DNA of 64,000 nucleotides from Sphingobacteriales bacterium (GCA_016706405.1 JADJJT010000001.1:1305501-1369500), one strand, 5' to 3'. Shown: positions 36,544 through 45,662, numbered from the stretch's first letter. The notes: generated from the letters alone by a model not told the origin. Numbers and translations: made by a program.

Positions 36544-39500
36544 TTAGTACCTAATATAAACTACTCCAATAGCACTTGAGTTTGGCTTATAGAGGTTAAA
36601 ATCGGCAATAGTAACGTTGCGGTCTAAATTGGTATCGCCGGGCAAGTACTCCATTATAGACGAGGCTTGCGAAGCGTAAATATTATAGTCGGCGATAGTA
36701 ATGGTGCCATTGCCATCTATATCGCCTGCTTTGAGGGCATGTTTACCATCGGCAAACTGGTGTATTTGGCTGCTGCCGCCCATTACTACGTTTGCCACAG
36801 TAAAATTAACGGTAGTAGCTGTATTATTTAGCGCAATGGGTTGGTTCGTAATAATATCTAAATGGTTTCGGTGCCTGATAACTACAAAATAGTTGCCTGG
36901 CGGCACCTCGTCAAAAAATAAGGTGGTATTATTAGCGGTGGTAACGACATCGCCATTTTTAAGTAAAAGGGCAGCTTTCGCTTGGGCAACAACGGCGGTA
37001 TCGTTTGCCCACCGAAGTTCAATGATAACCCAGTCAACAGTGTTGGCAGGCAATGGCGTTACCGATTCTGTGCCTGAATAATTCCAAGGAGCCGTATTAT
37101 AAGGTTGCTTGGTTGGCAATAGTCCGTTTGTTAACAAGTCGGTGCGCATTTGCCCACTTCCAGTATAAGCGCCTTCTAAAAATGCTTTTACCTTAAGATT
37201 TACCCCACAAGCCATTACGGTTATATTGGCCGAGAATACATCTTGGCACGATGCGCCACTGCCCGTTGTGTGGGTAATGGTATAGCTGCCGGGGGCTACC
37301 CCATCCGGATTTAACTGCCCCGAACTGCTAACAAAAGGTACACCCGCCCAAGTGCCGTAATCGTCGTAATAATTTTTAATTTGGTCATTCAAATTTACCG
37401 TGCCCATACATTCAAAAATGCTTAAAGGTGTCCATTCGGCAGGTGGATCTAAGGTAAAAAAGTTTTTTATGCCCGTTGCCGCCGGCGGAAGCCCCGTGCA
37501 AACCGTTTCAACGTAATACTCGTAAGTTTTGCACGAGCTTAACCCTGTTAAAGTAATATTGGTATTGCTGGTGGTAGCAGTTAGCCAGGTTGGGTCGCCT
37601 ACAATGCGGTAATAAACCGTATAACTATTAGCACCCATAGGCAGCCAGTTTACTTTGGCCGACTGGTAAGTATTGTTGGTAACCCAGTATCCGGGAGTAG
37701 CCAAACAAGCATCTAAAGTGGTAAAATTGGTTGAGGTAGAAAAGTTTCCATTAGAATTTGAGCAGTTAGTTCGAATTTGTACTTCGTAATTGGTTTTATG
37801 TATTAAGTTGGTTATGGTAAAAGTGTCTGTTGTTACATGTTCGGTTTTCCAGTAGGTTTCGTTTATTTTGCGCCAGGCAACGGTATAAGACAAGGCATAA
37901 GGCACGGCATCCCAATTAACTTCGGCGGTATTGGCCGATATATTAGTAATAGTTATATTGGTTGGCGTAGCACAGGCAGGCTCGGCGGTTTTAAATTTAA
38001 ACGACCCCGAAAAATTACTTTTTAAGCCACCTGTGCAATTGCTGCGCACCTGAAATTCGTAATTAGTAAAAGCGGTAAGTGCGGTTAAGGTAAGCGAGTT
38101 GCCGGGCGCGGGTAAGGTTGTCCATGTAGTTTCGTCGATTTTGCGATAACGCACGCTGTAGTCGATGGCGTTTGGTGCGGCATTCCAAGTAACGGTGGCG
38201 GTAGTTTCGGTAATAGTATTGGCGCCTAAGCCTTCGGGGGGGGCTGCGCAGTTGGTGTTAGGACTTAAAAATACGTTGTGTGTAGTAAGAACACCGTTTG
38301 TTAGCGTTTTATAGGTTGAATCAGAAATGTATCCGGTTTTTGAAGTTACAATTAATTTGCTTCCGGATGCGCCCGAACCGGTAGCATAAAATCCGGTTGC
38401 ATTAGTGGTTGTATTGCTTCCTATAATATTTACTACCTGAACAGTTGCGCCTAAAATATTGGCGTTGGTAATGGCATCTTTCACTACCCCTTCGACGTAA
38501 CAAGCCTGCGTGTAGGTTGGCTCTAAAATAAACAGTCCGTCTTGCATATCGCTGGCCAATACCACCCCCGAAGGCAGGTAAGGGTGGGCTGTCCAAACGC
38601 CTTCAAAGCCGCTGCCAACCAAAGGGTTTGTATCGTAATGGCCTGTTTCAATAAGGTTGTATGGATATTTGCAATCAACAATGGTAACTCCTGCTTTGTA
38701 ATAAGAGACCACAAAAAAATCGTTAAGTCGGTAGGGGTTGTGCGGTGGGTAATTTACAAGGGGGTCGTGTTTATAGCGGTCAACTTCTTTAATATCGGCT
38801 GCATCTGAGCAGTTGTAGGCTGTAACCCAGGCGCCATTCACCTCGTCTGTTACATACACATAATCGCCATCGGTTGTTGGCCAGGCCGAGTGGGTAAAGG
38901 CGTTAGGGGTGGTTTTGCTGCCCATTGAAACCGCCGATGTTTTATTGGAAACATTTAGCATACGCAGTTTGCCGGCATAAATTTCGCAGGCCCAAAGGGT
39001 GTCGTTTCTTACAAAGCCATCGTGGATATAGGTCGTATATTTGCCCAAATAAGGCGGGTCGGTGGGGTTGGCGGCAATGTCTATAAAATGGCTGGCGTTG
39101 CCGTGTGTGGCACTGTTGCCGCCAAAAATATAGCCGATACCATTTTCGTCAATATAAATAGTATGCCCTTTGCTAAACCCAATACCTAAATTGCGGGTGT
39201 AAGAAACATAGCCGCCGGGCAGGTCAGCCAAATCAATTATTACCAAGGCATGGTTAGCCTGCTCCGAAACTACATAGGCATAGTGGTCGTAAACTTCAAT
39301 ATCGCGCCAAATATTATAAGGGCCACTAACAAAATGCAGTTGGGTTGGGTTGGTTGGGTCGGTAATATCAACAATAGAAATGCCGGTGCGGGTGGCAACC
39401 AAAGCGTACTCTTTGCCGTTGGCAGCGTAGCCCCAAAGGTCGCTAACCCCTTGCGGGTATTTAACCTGACCTAAAAGGCCTAAATTGGTTTGCGCTTTGG

Positions 39501-39573
39501 CGTTAAAATTTTCGCCTGCCCAGGTCAAACAAATTAGCAAAGTATTCAATAAAAAAAAGTAGCGTTTCATCAT
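36544..39573 (-). CDS. Secreted choice-of-anchor-B protein with FN3 domains and dockerin-like tail
   Basis: 1009 residues with a signal peptide. Residues about 28-355 form a choice-of-anchor-B/LVIVD-repeat propeller (YALVATRTGISIVDITDPTN, HALVIIDLADL). A carboxypeptidase-regulatory-like domain follows (about 355-440, VEGVVKDAITNANILGATV), then three fibronectin type III domains (about 445-705; each with a NYEVQIRTNCS-type strand). After a short linker, residues about 789-1009 match the shared C-terminal module (FLEGAYTGSGQM, PYNTAPWNYSG, DWVIIELR) and a dockerin-like pair (DGNGTITIADYNIY, RNVTIADFNLY). It lies 180 bp from the giant protein gene on the same strand; the two may be expressed together. 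Confidence 0.87.
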   Translation of the reverse strand: MMKRYFFLLNTLLICLTWAGENFNAKAQTNLGLLGQVKYPQGVSDLWGYAANGKEYALVATRTGISIVDITDPTNPTQLHFVSGPYNIWRDIEVYDHYAYVVSEQANHALVIIDLADLPGGYVSYTRNLGIGFSKGHTIYIDENGIGYIFGGNSATHGNASHFIDIAANPTDPPYLGKYTTYIHDGFVRNDTLWACEIYAGKLRMLNVSNKTSAVSMGSKTTPNAFTHSAWPTTDGDYVYVTDEVNGAWVTAYNCSDAADIKEVDRYKHDPLVNYPPHNPYRLNDFFVVSYYKAGVTIVDCKYPYNLIETGHYDTNPLVGSGFEGVWTAHPYLPSGVVLASDMQDGLFILEPTYTQACYVEGVVKDAITNANILGATVQVVNIIGSNTTTNATGFYATGSGASGSKLIVTSKTGYISDSTYKTLTNGVLTTHNVFLSPNTNCAAPPEGLGANTITETTATVTWNAAPNAIDYSVRYRKIDETTWTTLPAPGNSLTLTALTAFTNYEFQVRSNCTGGLKSNFSGSFKFKTAEPACATPTNITITNISANTAEVNWDAVPYALSYTVAWRKINETYWKTEHVTTDTFTITNLIHKTNYEVQIRTNCSNSNGNFSTSTNFTTLDACLATPGYWVTNNTYQSAKVNWLPMGANSYTVYYRIVGDPTWLTATTSNTNITLTGLSSCKTYEYYVETVCTGLPPAATGIKNFFTLDPPAEWTPLSIFECMGTVNLNDQIKNYYDDYGTWAGVPFVSSSGQLNPDGVAPGSYTITHTTGSGASCQDVFSANITVMACGVNLKVKAFLEGAYTGSGQMRTDLLTNGLLPTKQPYNTAPWNYSGTESVTPLPANTVDWVIIELRWANDTAVVAQAKAALLLKNGDVVTTANNTTLFFDEVPPGNYFVVIRHRNHLDIITNQPIALNNTATTVNFTVANVVMGGSSQIHQFADGKHALKAGDIDGNGTITIADYNIYASQASSIMEYLPGDTNLDRNVTIADFNLYKPNSSAIGVVYIRY

Positions 39574-39739
39574 AAATTGTTTTTAGCTAAAACAAGCAAA
39601 TGAGTAATAATAATAGCTTAATTTGCAAGAAAAAAAAATGAAGCCAAAGTTAAGGCCATTTTATGAAAAACAAGCCTATTTTATTTATCTCCGGATACAT
39701 TTAATTTTTACTTTCTGCACACCCACAACTGCGTTAATA

Positions 39740-39770
39740 TTGCTTACTTAAACAATTTGCAGTAACTTTG
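39740..39770 (+). promoter_or_regulatory. Promoter for tRNA-Arg
   Basis: TTG (39740-39742) and TAACTTTG (39763-39770) are separated by 20 bp, a good match to the phylum consensus. The tRNA begins 35 bp further on. The same -7 octamer is used for tRNA-Leu at 16845. Confidence 0.65.
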
Positions 39771-39804
39771 CTCCTTGTTTCAAAAGAACAAACAATATCT
39801 CAAT

Positions 39805-39878
39805 GGCCTCGTAGCTCAGTTGGATAGAGCATCTGCCTTCTAAGCAGACGGTTGCAGGTTCGAGTCCTGCCGAGGTCA
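39805..39878 (+). tRNA. tRNA-Arg (anticodon UCU)
   Basis: A 74-nt tRNA. The acceptor stem GGCCTCG pairs with CGAGGTC, with A as discriminator and no encoded CCA. The anticodon arm TCTGC-CTTCTAA-GCAGA gives UCU, reading AGA/AGG. The D arm GTAGCTCAGTTGGATAGAGC and T arm GCAGGTTCGAGTCCTGC are intact. A degenerate second copy lies at 45760-45847. Confidence 0.97.
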
Positions 39879-39960
39879 CTTAAATAATATTTCAGAAAAC
39901 AAGCCGTTAAAATTTGGTTCATAAAACCAAATTCCGTGCCTATGCGGCCTTATTAAGCGG
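39879..39960 (+). other. Decayed copy of the rpsU promoter region, downstream of tRNA-Arg
   Basis: The sequence after the tRNA aligns with that after the tRNA remnant at 45848-45930: CTTAAATAATATTTCAGAAAA against CTTAAAAAATATTTTAGAAAA, then AAATTTGGTT and TAAAACC in both. The spacing of TTG (39914-39916) to the -7 position is the same 20 bp, but the -7 box is TGCCTATG here instead of TACCTTTG. A perfect 9-bp inverted repeat AATTTGGTT/AACCAAATT overlaps it. The promoter looks inactive. The rest of 39961-40245 has no gene. Confidence 0.6.
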
Positions 39961-40259
39961 GTATTTTTGCCCGGTTTGCGCTCAATTCTGACGTTTAGCA
40001 GGCAATTTTCGCTCTTAGCAGCCAGTTTTTAGCCGATAGAGTACCCTGTTTACTATCCGGCAATAAGGTATAGCCGCTCCCCTGCCTCATTGATTTTTAT
40101 TTCATCCGTAGTAAATGAAATACTGCTTAGTGCATATTTTACTTGGTTTTGCCGCTGTCGTTGCAACTTTTATATTTTCATTTGAACAAAAAAGACAGCT
40201 ATATATTTTTTGTAACTTTTTTCTTTAGCTAATTCTAAACTAGCTCCTTGCAATATTTT

Positions 40260-40296
40260 TCCGGATGGTTTTTTTAAGCCATCCGGATTTTTTTTT
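40260..40296 (+). terminator. Intrinsic terminator with no gene before it
   Basis: TCCGGATGG (40260-40268) pairs with CCATCCGGA (40279-40287), followed by nine T residues. It is about 380 bp past tRNA-Arg with no ORF between. A homologous terminator, including the leader CCTTGCAATATTT, follows the gene ending at 43021. This suggests that an equivalent gene was once upstream here. Confidence 0.75.
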
Positions 40297-40380
40297 AATT
40301 GCTTTCTAATATTAATCCGGCCGCATTGCCACTTTCGGTTAAAAAATATTTACAAAAAAAAAATCATTATTTGTTTATTT

Positions 40381-40594
40381 ATTTTATCTACATTTGGCTT
40401 TCAATCATTTAATCACTCCTTAAATCGTTTTTTTATGCACAAATTTGCCTTGTTTTTTACTGCCTTAATACTGTTTTGCACGCTTAATGCAAACGCCCAA
40501 ACGCCCCAACAATATAATTACCAGGGGATAGTGCGCGATGCAGGCGGCAACCTTATAGCCAATACCCAAGTTGGTATTCGAATTAGTATTCACC
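40381..40594 (+). repeat. 214-bp exact direct repeat, copy 1 (copy 2 at 43113-43326)
   Basis: From ATTTTATCTACATTTGG through the first 53 codons of the adhesin gene the sequence appears identical to 43113-43326, an offset of 2732 bp. It contains the promoter box TACATTTG (40389-40396), the start codon and the signal peptide. After it the two genes diverge. Identity this long in otherwise diverged paralogues indicates recent gene conversion or selection for recombination. Confidence 0.9.
40389..40396 (+). promoter_or_regulatory. Candidate promoter -7 box of the repeat adhesin, duplicated at 43121-43128
   Basis: TACATTTG fits TAnnTTTG and lies 39 bp upstream of the ATG. It is within the exact 214-bp repeat, so both adhesin copies have it. 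A TTG at 40371 is 15 bp upstream in copy 1 only; copy 2 lacks it, so the two copies may differ in strength. Confidence 0.45.
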
Positions 40595-42117
40595 GAACAA
40601 CCCCCGGCGGTACCATTGTTTACCAGGAAACCCACTTGCCCACCACTAACCAGTTTGGCTTAATAAACCTAAAAGCAGGAACAGGTACGGTAATAAGTGG
40701 CGATTTTACTACCATAAATTGGGGAAAAGACACCTACTACCAGCAAACTGAACTCGACCCCAACGGCTCAACAGGTGGTTTAACCTATACCGACATGGGC
40801 ACCACCCAACTTATTAGCGTGCCCTACGCTTTGCACAGCGAAAATACCAGATTGGTAAGGGCAGAAAGCAGTTTCGGCAACCTCGCCGTTGGTCTGACAG
40901 ATTATAACTTATCTGGCAGTAATAATTTGGCAGTTGGATTCAATTCACTAAAATCAAATACCTCCGGATATGAGAATATTGCAGTAGGAAGCAACACACT
41001 TTTCAATAATACTACAGGAACTAATAATATTGCTATTGGAAAAAACGCTATGATTTACAATTCAGTGGGAATTAGCAATACAGCGATTGGGGGCGAGGCA
41101 CTTTTTGCTAACACTACAGGCGACTTCAGCACGGCGACTGGCTCTGGTGCCCTTTACAGCAACACAACAGGAGGAAACAATACAGCGAATGGATACCATG
41201 CCCTTTATTCAAACACTACAGGAAGCTACAATACAGCCATTGGTCACAGTGCCCTCAAGTCTAACACCGAAGGAGCTTATAATACTGCCCATGGTAGCTA
41301 TGCCCTTCATTCTAATACTACAGGAATAAACAATACAGCTAATGGCTACTCAGCTTTGTACGAAAACACTACAGGTAACTATAACATTGCAAATGGCATA
41401 AATGCTCTTTTCGAAAACACAACGGGCGAGTATAATACGGCGAGTGGTTATTTTGCCCTCAACCTCAACACCACAGGTGACCCTAATACGGCTAATGGAC
41501 ATTCTGCCCTCGATAACAACACCACAGGAAATTTTAATACTTGTGTTGGAGAAGATGCCAATACAAGTACAGGCACGCTCGATGGTGCCGCTGCTTTTGG
41601 TTCTGATGCGGTTACCAATGCTAACGACAAAATTGTGATTGGTAAAAGCGCAGGTATGACTATAGGCGGCTACGCCAACTGGAGCAATTTAAGTGATGGG
41701 CGTTTTAAAAACAATGTAAACGAAAATGTACCCGGATTGGCTTTTGTAACCCAACTGCAACCCGTAACCTATACCATAGACCTCAACAAACTACAACGCC
41801 ATATAACCGCCCAAATGCCCGATAGTATTGCCGCCCGTTATATGCCCACCCCAGAAGAAATTGCCGCCTCCAACACCGAAATACGCACCGGTTTTATAGC
41901 GCAAGATGTAGAAACAGCCGCTAAAAAATTGGGCTATGTTTTTGACGGCGTTAATGCCCCAACCAACCCAACCGATAATTACAGTATTGAATATGCCGGA
42001 TTTGTACCCAGCCTAGTAAAAGCCGTACAAGAACAGCAAAGCACCATCCAACAACAGCAGCAGCAAATAGATGCCCTATTAAAAAGAATTGAATCACTCG
42101 AGAAAACACATAAATAA
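40435..42117 (+). CDS. Secreted repeat adhesin with C-terminal S74-type intramolecular chaperone domain
   Basis: 560 residues. It has a signal peptide (MHKFALFFTALILFC, then NANAQ) and an N-terminal domain typical of Bacteroidota surface proteins (QYNYQGIVRDAGGNLI, GTTQLISVPYAL, residues 22-140). About 12 tandem 17-residue repeats with consensus NTAxGxxALxxNTTGxx follow (40924-41535), a YadA-head-like beta-solenoid. The C-terminus resembles the endosialidase chaperone domain: SDGRFKNNV, where autocleavage occurs in characterised members, then GFIAQDVE and a Gln-rich coiled coil (EQQSTIQQQQQQIDALL). It probably forms a trimeric fibre on the cell surface. It is followed 13 bp later by the 42131 gene, so the two may be one operon. 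Confidence 0.85.
   Translation: MHKFALFFTALILFCTLNANAQTPQQYNYQGIVRDAGGNLIANTQVGIRISIHRTTPGGTIVYQETHLPTTNQFGLINLKAGTGTVISGDFTTINWGKDTYYQQTELDPNGSTGGLTYTDMGTTQLISVPYALHSENTRLVRAESSFGNLAVGLTDYNLSGSNNLAVGFNSLKSNTSGYENIAVGSNTLFNNTTGTNNIAIGKNAMIYNSVGISNTAIGGEALFANTTGDFSTATGSGALYSNTTGGNNTANGYHALYSNTTGSYNTAIGHSALKSNTEGAYNTAHGSYALHSNTTGINNTANGYSALYENTTGNYNIANGINALFENTTGEYNTASGYFALNLNTTGDPNTANGHSALDNNTTGNFNTCVGEDANTSTGTLDGAAAFGSDAVTNANDKIVIGKSAGMTIGGYANWSNLSDGRFKNNVNENVPGLAFVTQLQPVTYTIDLNKLQRHITAQMPDSIAARYMPTPEEIAASNTEIRTGFIAQDVETAAKKLGYVFDGVNAPTNPTDNYSIEYAGFVPSLVKAVQEQQSTIQQQQQQIDALLKRIESLEKTHK
40924..41535 (+). repeat. Twelve 51-bp coding repeats
   Basis: The DNA encodes 12 successive 17-residue units beginning NLAVG or NTAxG and ending NTTGxx. 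Units are similar but not identical at DNA level, with a recurrent AACACTACAGGA-type core. The second adhesin copy has a matching array from 43650 onward. Such arrays can gain or lose units by slippage without shifting frame. Confidence 0.85.
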
Positions 42118-42130
42118 ATAATTCTGCCTT

Positions 42131-43021
42131 ATGAACAAAAATAAACTTTACCTTCTTTGCCTCTGCCTTTTGGGCAATATTTTAACGCTTCAAAGCCAAA
42201 GCATTCTTCCGCAGTCGGTTAATGCCGCAGGAGGCAGCTATTCGGCCGGCGGCTATTCAATAGATTTTAGCTCGGGCGAGACTGTTATTGCCACAGTCAG
42301 TTCGCCCAATAATATTATAACGCAAGGGTTTCATCAGCCCTTTACCACATCTACCGGTTGCGCCGTTAAAATATGGCTGCAAGGTCCTTTTAACGGTACA
42401 GAGATGACCACCACCCTGCAAACAGGCTCAAATTTAATTCCGCTTGCCCAACCTTTTAATACCCTCCCCTGGAATTATTCCGGAGGCGAATCGGTTGCGG
42501 CTATGCCCGTCAATGCAACCGACTGGGTGCTGTTAGAACTGCGCACCACCGGCGGATTTACCGGAAGCGATTTAGTAGCCCAAAAAGCTGCCCTGCTCTA
42601 TAAAGACGGCAGTATTCACGACATTAGCGGAAACGCTGCCGTTGAGTTTACCAATGTTGCCTCTGGAAATTACTATATAGCTGTTAAACCGCGCGGCAAT
42701 CTGGCTGTTTTAAGCGCAAACCTTGTTGTTTTGCCCAATACAGGCACTCCCTACGATTTTACCACTGGTATTAATAAGGCATTTGGCTCGCAACAGCAGG
42801 TTTTAGTAGGCGGGCAGGCGTGTTTACGCGCAGGCGATAACAACAACGATGGCAAAATAACCGTTGCCGATTTTAACCGCTACCAAACAGAACTTATAGG
42901 AGGTAGTTTAAATATTTACAAAACCTCCGATTTAAACAAAGACCGCAATATTACCATTGCCGATTTTAATTTGTATTTGCCCAACTCGGGTATTATTGGT
43001 GCGGCGGCAATTAATTATTAA
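42131..43021 (+). CDS. Small secreted protein with the shared C-terminal module and dockerin-like tail
   Basis: 296 residues. It has a signal peptide (LYLLCLCLLGNILTLQSQS), then a short N-terminal segment with SAGGYSIDFSSGE and NNIITQGFHQPF, a motif common at the start of Bacteroidota secreted proteins. From residue 77 it is almost entirely the module shared with the 31876 and 36544 proteins (VKIWLQGPFNG, PFNTLPWNYSGGES, DWVLLELR), ending in two dockerin-like loops (NNNDGKITVADFNRY, DLNKDRNITIADFNLY). It is thus the minimal form of the module. It lies between two adhesin paralogues and shares 13-bp spacing with the first. Function unknown; a surface anchor or fibre partner is an inference. 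Confidence 0.82.
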   Translation: MNKNKLYLLCLCLLGNILTLQSQSILPQSVNAAGGSYSAGGYSIDFSSGETVIATVSSPNNIITQGFHQPFTTSTGCAVKIWLQGPFNGTEMTTTLQTGSNLIPLAQPFNTLPWNYSGGESVAAMPVNATDWVLLELRTTGGFTGSDLVAQKAALLYKDGSIHDISGNAAVEFTNVASGNYYIAVKPRGNLAVLSANLVVLPNTGTPYDFTTGINKAFGSQQQVLVGGQACLRAGDNNNDGKITVADFNRYQTELIGGSLNIYKTSDLNKDRNITIADFNLYLPNSGIIGAAAINY

Positions 43022-43063
43022 GAGCAGGAGTAATTAACCAATAGTTTAATCCTTGCAATATTT

Positions 43064-43098
43064 ATCCGGATGGCTTAAAAAAATCATCCGGATTTTTT
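43064..43098 (+). terminator. Terminator after the module protein gene
   Basis: ATCCGGATG (43064-43072) pairs with CATCCGGAT (43085-43093), followed by five T residues. It lies 42 bp after the stop at 43021. It is homologous to the terminator at 40260. Confidence 0.75.
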
Positions 43099-43112
43099 CA
43101 CTTAGTTTCTCA

Positions 43113-43326
43113 ATTTTATCTACATTTGGCTTTCAATCATTTAATCACTCCTTAAATCGTTTTTTTATGCACAAATTTGCCTTGTTTTTTACTGCCTTAA
43201 TACTGTTTTGCACGCTTAATGCAAACGCCCAAACGCCCCAACAATATAATTACCAGGGGATAGTGCGCGATGCAGGCGGCAACCTTATAGCCAATACCCA
43301 AGTTGGTATTCGAATTAGTATTCACC
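43113..43326 (+). repeat. 214-bp exact direct repeat, copy 2
   Basis: Same sequence as 40381-40594. It carries the -7 box, start and signal peptide of the second adhesin. Recombination between the two copies would delete 2732 bp, including the 42131 gene. Confidence 0.9.
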
Positions 43327-44862
43327 AGACAAGCCCCGGCGGCACCATTGTTTACCAGGAAACTCACCTGCCCACCACCAACCAGTTTGGCTTAATCAAT
43401 TTGCAAATAGGATTGGGTACCGTTATAACAGGCGATTTTACCACGATTGCTTGGGACAAAGACAGTTTTTACCAGCAAACGGAACTCGACCCCAACGGCT
43501 CAACCGGTGGTTTAACCTATACCGATATGGGCACCACCCAACTTATTAGCGTGCCCTACGCTTTGCACAGCGAGAACACCAGATTGGTAAGGGTTGGAGG
43601 TACCAACATCGCCGTTGGAGATACCGGTTACGATTTGTCGGCAGTCTCTAATACGGCTATGGGTCAAAGTGCCCTCAATGACAATACAACAGGTCTTGGC
43701 AATACTGCTTATGGCGCATTTGCCCTCTACAAAAACACCGATGGATTTCAAAATACTGCCATAGGCGTAAATGCCCTGAAAGATAATACCTCTGGGGTGA
43801 ACAATACTGCTTTGGGGGAAGATGCCCTCAACAAAAACAAAACGGGAAATGCTAATACAACTGCCGGAGCTTTTTCACTTTACCAAAACACAACAGGATT
43901 CAACAATTCGGCTTTGGGTACAAATGCGCTCTTTGAAAATACAATCGGAAATAACAATACAGCTACCGGGGCTTTTTCGCTAACCCTAAACATTGACGGA
44001 GACGAGAATACAGCCAGTGGAATAGATGCACTCCACGATAACACCTCAGGTTCTTATAATACTGCAACAGGCGGTCGGCACTTAGGAGCAACACAACCGC
44101 CAACGAAAATTCTGCTTATGGGAACTCTGCTATGTTTAGCAACACTACCGGAGCTTATAATGCGGCATTTGGGGTCTATGCACTTTATGAGAATACTACA
44201 ACCAACAAAAATAGCGCTTTTGGGGATTCTGCCGGAGATTTTTCCACAGGCGCTACCAACTGCACCATGATAGGAGCAGAATCAGGTAATAACGCCGATA
44301 ATTTTAGCAACAGCACTGCCTTAGGCTACCAGGCACCAATCACGGGCAGTAATCAGGTTAATATTGGCAATACAAGTATTAGTTCTATTAAAGGGCAGGT
44401 TGGCTTTACCACCTACTCAGACCAACGATTTAAAACCAACGTGCAAACCGATGTTTTAGGATTAGATTTTATTATGAAACTTCGCCCGCTACCTACCAGC
44501 TAAATACCCTTGGTTTAGACCGGTTTTTGCGCAGCGGCTATACGCCCCGCATAAAAGACGAACAAGCCGAAAAAATGAACCAACAAGCATTAGAACAAAA
44601 AGCCAAAATAAAATACACCGGTTTTCTTGCCCAAGAAGTGGAGCAGGCAGCACAAGCCGTAGGCTATAATTTTAGCGGCGTTGATAAACCACAAAACGAC
44701 CGCGATTTATACGGTTTGCGTTACGCCGAATTTGTAGTGCCTTTGGTAAAAGCAGTACAAGAACAACAAGCTATAATTACTCAACTTCAAAACCAGCTAC
44801 AAGAGCAACAACAGCAAATTAACAGTTTGAAAGCACTATATAACACGCAAGGAAAACAATAA
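43167..44862 (+). pseudogene. Second repeat adhesin, broken by two single-base losses
   Basis: The start MHKFALFF at 43167 is in the exact repeat; the open frame extends upstream to 43053 but that part is spacer. The protein is a paralogue of the 40435 product: same N-terminal domain, about 11 17-residue repeats from 43650, then SDQRFKTNV, GFLAQEVE and a Gln-rich coiled coil. The frame breaks at about 44075 (adding one base after GGT restores SALRSNTTANENSAYGNSA) and at about 44489 (adding one base restores the reading TYQLNTLGLDRF). The pieces are 43167-44270, about 44077-44503 and 44492-44862. It is either a pseudogene, a phase-variable gene or an assembly error. Confidence 0.85.
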
Positions 44863-44926
44863 AATAGTTTTAAACAAGATGCTTTTGAAGATTAAAACGG
44901 CATGATTTAATCAAAAATAGCAATTT

Positions 44927-44968
44927 ATTTATCCGGATGATTTTTTTTATTCATCCGGATAAATTTTG
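44927..44968 (+). terminator. Terminator after the second adhesin
   Basis: ATTTATCCGGATGA pairs perfectly with TCATCCGGATAAAT (14 bp) around a 10-nt T-rich loop, followed by TTTTGCC. The T tract is short, so strength is uncertain. A third TCCGGAT follows at 45030. Confidence 0.65.
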
Positions 44969-45143
44969 CCTTGCATTTACGCTATAAGCGCAAGTCTTAA
45001 CAGTAAGAAAACCCACCCAAAACAATTCATCCGGATAAAAAAATTTTAAGCAAACACCTTTTGAGTTTGTTTTATGAATATCTTGTGCCCGAAATCTTAA
45101 AACTCTTAACAAAATTAAAAAATAAAAATTACAAGTAACACGA

Positions 45144-45662
45144 GTGAAAAACCTATTTCTTTTATTTTTTGCCATCTTTACCTGTATGGCAGCCAAAGCC
45201 GACCCATGGGAAGATGTAACCGAAAAACAAGCAGCATCTATTGTTAAATTTCTGAAAAAAAACCCTTTTATATTAGATTATTGCGATTGCTGCGACGAAG
45301 GTGATGTGTATTTGCTTAAAGTAGTGAGCACAAAAATAGTACCTTGCAGCTATGACGAAACTAAAAAAACGGTAATTGCCAACGTACTGCGTATTGCCAA
45401 ACTCGAAACAGGAAAAGACGGCACACCAACAGCCTACAGAGCCAAAACTTGCGCCGAACCCGAGCAGGAATTTATTATTTCGATGAACTATACCTTTGTT
45501 TTTTCGAAGCGCGATAAATGGGCAGTACCCTTTTTTAAAGAAATACCCTACGAACAAGACCATGTTTGCAAGGGTGCTACTCGTTATCCGAACCCTGCCG
45601 AGAACGAAAACATTAAAGATGCTGAGTATAAAAAGTGGTTTGCCAAACGAAAAATAAAATAA
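45144..45662 (+). CDS. Secreted Cys-containing protein of unknown function
   Basis: 172 residues from a GTG start, chosen because it gives a complete signal peptide (KNLFLLFFAIFTCMAAKA). The mature part has a cysteine cluster DYCDCCDEGDVYLLKV (about residue 49) and further cysteines later, plus a Lys-rich end. The pattern suggests disulfide bonds or metal binding in the periplasm, but I do not recognise the family. It lies inside the segment bracketed by the tRNA-Arg duplication. Confidence 0.75.
   Translation: MKNLFLLFFAIFTCMAAKADPWEDVTEKQAASIVKFLKKNPFILDYCDCCDEGDVYLLKVVSTKIVPCSYDETKKTVIANVLRIAKLETGKDGTPTAYRAKTCAEPEQEFIISMNYTFVFSKRDKWAVPFFKEIPYEQDHVCKGATRYPNPAENENIKDAEYKKWFAKRKIK

Noticed and set aside
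40924..41535. Regular 51-bp repeats resembling a CRISPR or satellite array
   Set aside because: The repeats are in frame, encode a 17-residue adhesin unit, and have no unique spacers.
30757..45040. TCCGGAT hairpins as REP/BIME-type mobile repeats
   Set aside because: Only the hexamer core is shared; stems and flanks differ and most behave as ordinary terminators, and the hexamer also occurs singly inside genes.
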